From Sutcliffiella rhizosphaerae (GTDB taxonomy: Bacteria; Bacillota; Bacilli; Bacillales; Bacillaceae_I), in the NCBI RefSeq assembly GCF_917563925.1, contig NZ_CAKJTJ010000004.1, positions 183,343-247,342 of the forward strand: a stretch of DNA of 64,000 nt. Reading direction: 5' to 3'. This document shows, piece by piece, positions 61,669-64,000 of the stretch (position 1 is its first letter; each line of letters begins with the position of its first letter). The notes below the pieces were generated by a model. The model had not been told where the DNA came from and ran no database searches. It worked only from the letters and a program-made list of their open reading frames with translations. Made by a program: the position numbers and the translations under genes.

Positions 61669-62190
61669 GTGAAAAATGCTGCACTTTTAGTCATTGATGT
61701 CCAAAGAGGAATGTTTCCTGAAAGGAATGAAGTATATAACGGGGATAGGTTAATTCATAATTTGAAAAGTTTATTAACAAAAGCACGCGCTAGTAATACT
61801 TCTGTATTTTATATTCAGCATAATGCTACAAAAGGATAACCTTTAGAAAACGGAAAAGGAGGTTGGGAAATTCAGCCTGAGATTTTGCCCGAAGAAAAGG
61901 ATGTTATTATTCAAAAGTTTACTCCAGATTCTTTTTTACATACATCATTAGATGAGGAATTAAAGAAACAAGATATAAAGCACGTAATCTTAACAGGAAT
62001 CCAATCAGAAGTGTGTGTAGATACTACCTGTCGCAGGGCTTTTAGTTTAGGATATAAAGTGACATTGGTTTCCGATACCCATAGTACATGGGATTCAAAG
62101 GAGATCACAGCTCAACAAATAATAGACCATCATAACCGGGCTTTAAAATGGTTTGCTGACGTTTATCCGGCAAGTGACATTCGTTTTTAA
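61669..62190 (+). pseudogene. Isochorismatase-family hydrolase with an in-frame stop
   Basis: GTG 61669 behind TTGGAGGGA. Codons 1-56: AALLVIDVQRGMFPERNEVY (catalytic Asp) to YIQHNATKG; codon 57 is TAA (61837-61839); the same frame then continues GGWEIQPEILPEEKDVIIQK (catalytic Lys) and LTGIQSEVCVDTTCRRAF (catalytic Cys) to 62190. The 174-codon frame is otherwise perfect for this family, so a single base change (for example GAA or CAA to TAA) caused it. A truncated protein from the second half alone would lack the Asp. Confidence 0.9.
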
Positions 62191-62212
62191 TTATGTAAAT
62201 GGAGGAATTTAA

Positions 62213-62536
62213 TTGAAAGGGTTAAAACTATTATTATCTATAACTTCCTTACTATTACTTGGAGTATTCGTGTTGGATAACTATATATCTATAGATGGTT
62301 TTATATGGAAGCTAATTATCGTCCCTATCATTACCATTATACCAGGGTTAGCAGCATATTTCATAACGAAAAAATGGTGGTCGGCTATTCTCTTTACACT
62401 TATTTTAACTATCATTACAGATGTATATTATAGTTGGATTTCCCATTCATCTGTCTCTCTAAGCTCTTGGTGTATCCTGTTACCACTTATAGTAACCGGG
62501 ATTGTTGGAATGATAGAAGGAATTAAAATTTCTTAA
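62213..62536 (+). CDS. Membrane protein, unknown
   Basis: 107 residues, TTG start behind GGAGGAATTTAA. Four hydrophobic segments (~4-22, 28-48, 56-72, 80-102) separated by very short loops. No family recognised. It lies 22 bases after the isochorismatase frame and 14 before the racemase gene, so the three are probably one transcript. Confidence 0.65.
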   Translation: MKGLKLLLSITSLLLLGVFVLDNYISIDGFIWKLIIVPIITIIPGLAAYFITKKWWSAILFTLILTIITDVYYSWISHSSVSLSSWCILLPLIVTGIVGMIEGIKIS

Positions 62537-62550
62537 TTGGAGTTGATAAA

Positions 62551-63249
62551 ATGAAGGTTATCGGTCTTATTGGCGGGATGAGTTGGGAATCTACTGCTGT
62601 TTATTATCGAATGTTAAATGAAGAGGTTAAGAGAAGATTAGGGGGTTTACATTCAGCAAAATGTCTTTTGTATAGTGTGGATTTCCATGAAGTTGAGCAT
62701 TACCAATCAGAAGGAAATTGGCAAATGGCTGGTGAATTATTGGGGCATGCCGCACTCTCTTTGGAAAAGGGAGGAGCAGATTTTATAGTCATTTGTACGA
62801 ATACGATGCACAAGGTTGTAGATGATATTCAATCGAAAATTAACATTCCTCTTTTACATATCGCAGATGCTACCGCGACTCAAATTAAAGAGAATGGAAT
62901 TAATACTGTTGGGTTATTAGGAACAAGATACACGATGGAGCAAGATTTTTATAAGTTGCGCTTGGTGGAAAATCGGATACAGGTTCTTGTCCCACAAGTA
63001 AATGAAAGAGAGATAGTAAACAAGATAATATACGAGGAATTATGTTTGGGTAACATTCAGCAAAGTTCAAGAGATTACTATAAAAAAGTGATTCAAAGAT
63101 TAATTAAATCCGGCGCTAAAGGAATCATATTAGGCTGTACAGAAATTGGATTACTAGTGAAACAGGAGGATTCTGATGTACCTCTATTTGACACAACCTA
63201 TATACATGCTATGGAAGCAGTGAATATGTCGTTAAATGAACACTTTTGA
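62551..63249 (+). CDS. Aspartate/glutamate racemase family protein
   Basis: 232 residues. IGLIGGMSWESTAVYYRMLN is the typical start of the RacX/YgeA group. The two catalytic cysteines are present: FIVICTNTMHKV (~83) and IILGCTEIGLL (~193). Racemises an amino acid without a cofactor. ATG follows TTGGAGTTGATA. Confidence 0.92.
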   Translation: MKVIGLIGGMSWESTAVYYRMLNEEVKRRLGGLHSAKCLLYSVDFHEVEHYQSEGNWQMAGELLGHAALSLEKGGADFIVICTNTMHKVVDDIQSKINIPLLHIADATATQIKENGINTVGLLGTRYTMEQDFYKLRLVENRIQVLVPQVNEREIVNKIIYEELCLGNIQQSSRDYYKKVIQRLIKSGAKGIILGCTEIGLLVKQEDSDVPLFDTTYIHAMEAVNMSLNEHF

Positions 63250-63282
63250 TTGAATTAGATATAAAAAAAGTAGGAATAATGG

Positions 63283-63788
63283 ATGCGTAATAAAAAGTTA
63301 CGAGGTTTAAAACGAAAGACAAGAATGATTAGTTTACAAAATTCAGCAGGAAACGAAATATTTCCCAACTGAATTTTATAATGGATACTGGCATCTACAC
63401 GTACCAGCTGCACAAGATTTTCTCTCTTCAAATAATACCCCACTTGGAATAAAGCAAATTTGTATAAAAACTATACTTTCTAGAACCGAACATTTGATTA
63501 AAAGTAAGCTGGAAAATTCAGAAGATGTTGGTGTAGTTGCAGCAATATATTCCACAAATTTATGGAACTCTCAAATTATCGTCTTTTCTGGAAGTTCTCA
63601 CTTTAAGGGTTTTTTTAATAGAAATGACGAGTATCAAAAATGGATTCCTTTTTCTAAGGAAAAAGATATTGTCAGTGAATGGGGGATAAATATCCCTAAA
63701 AATATGATTGTAATGGGTTTTAGAGAAATAATCAGATGAAAATATAGAAAGTTATCAAGGGGATATCTGGTTTATTGGTGAACTATGA
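63283..63788 (+). pseudogene. DUF3916 protein, two frameshifts
   Basis: ATG 63283 gives MRNKKLRGLKRKTR, then NEIFPN and stop. Removing one C from CCC (63363-63365) gives TEFYNGYWHLHVPAAQDFLS, ICIKTILSRTEHLIKSKLEN, LWNSQIIVFSGSSHFKGFFN, matching DUF3916. A second shift near 63735 leads to DENIESYQGDIWFIGEL and TGA at 63786. With both corrections the protein is about 168 residues, the family's length. Function unknown. Confidence 0.8.
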
Positions 63789-63861
63789 AAGGATAGCTTT
63801 CTAAAATATCGGTACGTAAAATGTTAAAAGGGGCTGGGACAAAAATGTTTTAGCCTAAGAC

Positions 63862-63907
63862 AAAACCGAACTTATTTGAGTGATTGATCAAATATGTTCG
63901 GTTTTTT
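63862..63907 (+). terminator. Terminator near right edge
   Basis: AAAACCGAAC (63862-63871) pairs with GTTCGGTTTT (63896-63905), with TTATTTGA/TCAAATA extending the stem, then TT. It follows AGGGGCTGGGACAAAAATG, a segment often seen before such terminators in Bacillus. Confidence 0.85.
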
Positions 63908-63946
63908 AGTATAAAAATATGCTTTTATTTTTTAGATTACACTAGC

Positions 63947-64000
63947 GGTTGATTGGAGGGCAAGACGTAGACTCCTGCGGGAGAAGTGGCCAATGTGAGA
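63947..64000. repeat. Start of a common Bacillus intergenic repeat, cut by window edge
   Basis: GGTTGATTGGAGGGCAAGAC, then GTAGACTCCTGCGGGAGAAG, recalls the abundant Bacillus repeat TTGATTGGAGCGGAAGGCGC-GAGACTCCTGCGGG. Recognised from memory; only the first ~54 bases are in the window. Confidence 0.65.

Overview
The window looks like chromosomal DNA of a low-GC, endospore-forming member of the Bacillaceae. The pointers are an alpha/beta-type small acid-soluble spore protein (44524-44727), many TTG/GTG starts behind strong AGGAGG-type ribosome sites, a T-box leader, CcdA/ResA-type thiol proteins, a Bacillus-type ptsG, and fragments of intergenic repeats that recur in Bacillus genomes (63947-64000, 56561-56598). 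The genus cannot be fixed from the sequence. No rRNA, tRNA, prophage, IS transposase or CRISPR array was seen.

Layout. 1-2.2 kb: end of a GntR/YtrA-type ABC operon with a palindromic operator, then a Fur-box nitroreductase broken by a frameshift. 2.3-9.1 kb: a peptide/nickel-type ABC importer of very unusual build, with a circularly permuted binding protein, two permeases carrying large extra N-terminal regions, and a fused double ATPase encoded divergently. 9.1-13.2 kb: ECF sigma factor with a membrane partner, CcdA plus a ResA-like protein with a broken export signal, DinB. 13.3-17.6 kb: gene remnants (dehydrogenase, S1-type protease), an MBL hydrolase and lipoproteins. 17.6-22.9 kb: SgrR-like regulator divergent from an MFS pump, MarR-DUF3147 pair, second MFS. 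23.4-27 kb: FtsX-like permease, ATPase and a kinase-less PASTA protein. 27-33.5 kb: RlmCD-type rRNA methyltransferase, small enzymes, and a lysyl-tRNA synthetase under a T-box. 33.8-34.3 kb: a candidate type I toxin-antitoxin locus. 34.4-40.9 kb: small single-gene units, several frameshifted. 41-49.6 kb: ptsG, spore protein, an araD remnant split by a small mobile element, and a two-component system. 49.9-54.2 kb: orphan Opp-type permease pair, GNAT and SDR genes behind a structured attenuator-like leader. 55.6-56.8 kb: a solitary pyrH behind a leader peptide and terminator. 57-64 kb: GNATs, a tandem pair of unknown proteins, methyltransferase, racemase and further broken genes.

Three themes run through the window. 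(1) RNA-level control: a T-box, two leader/terminator arrangements (SDR and pyrH) and a convergent antisense RNA. (2) Intergenic short repeats: four unrelated arrays share an exact 21-bp period, two arrays have a 50-51-bp period, three loci carry a GGGACTGTCCCC palindrome, and there are two copies of a roughly 170-200-bp MITE-like element. One of those copies is inserted in araD with an 8-bp target duplication that can be read directly. (3) A heavy load of single-base frameshifts and one nonsense codon, many in short homopolymers. These could be real decay or assembly error and should be checked against reads.
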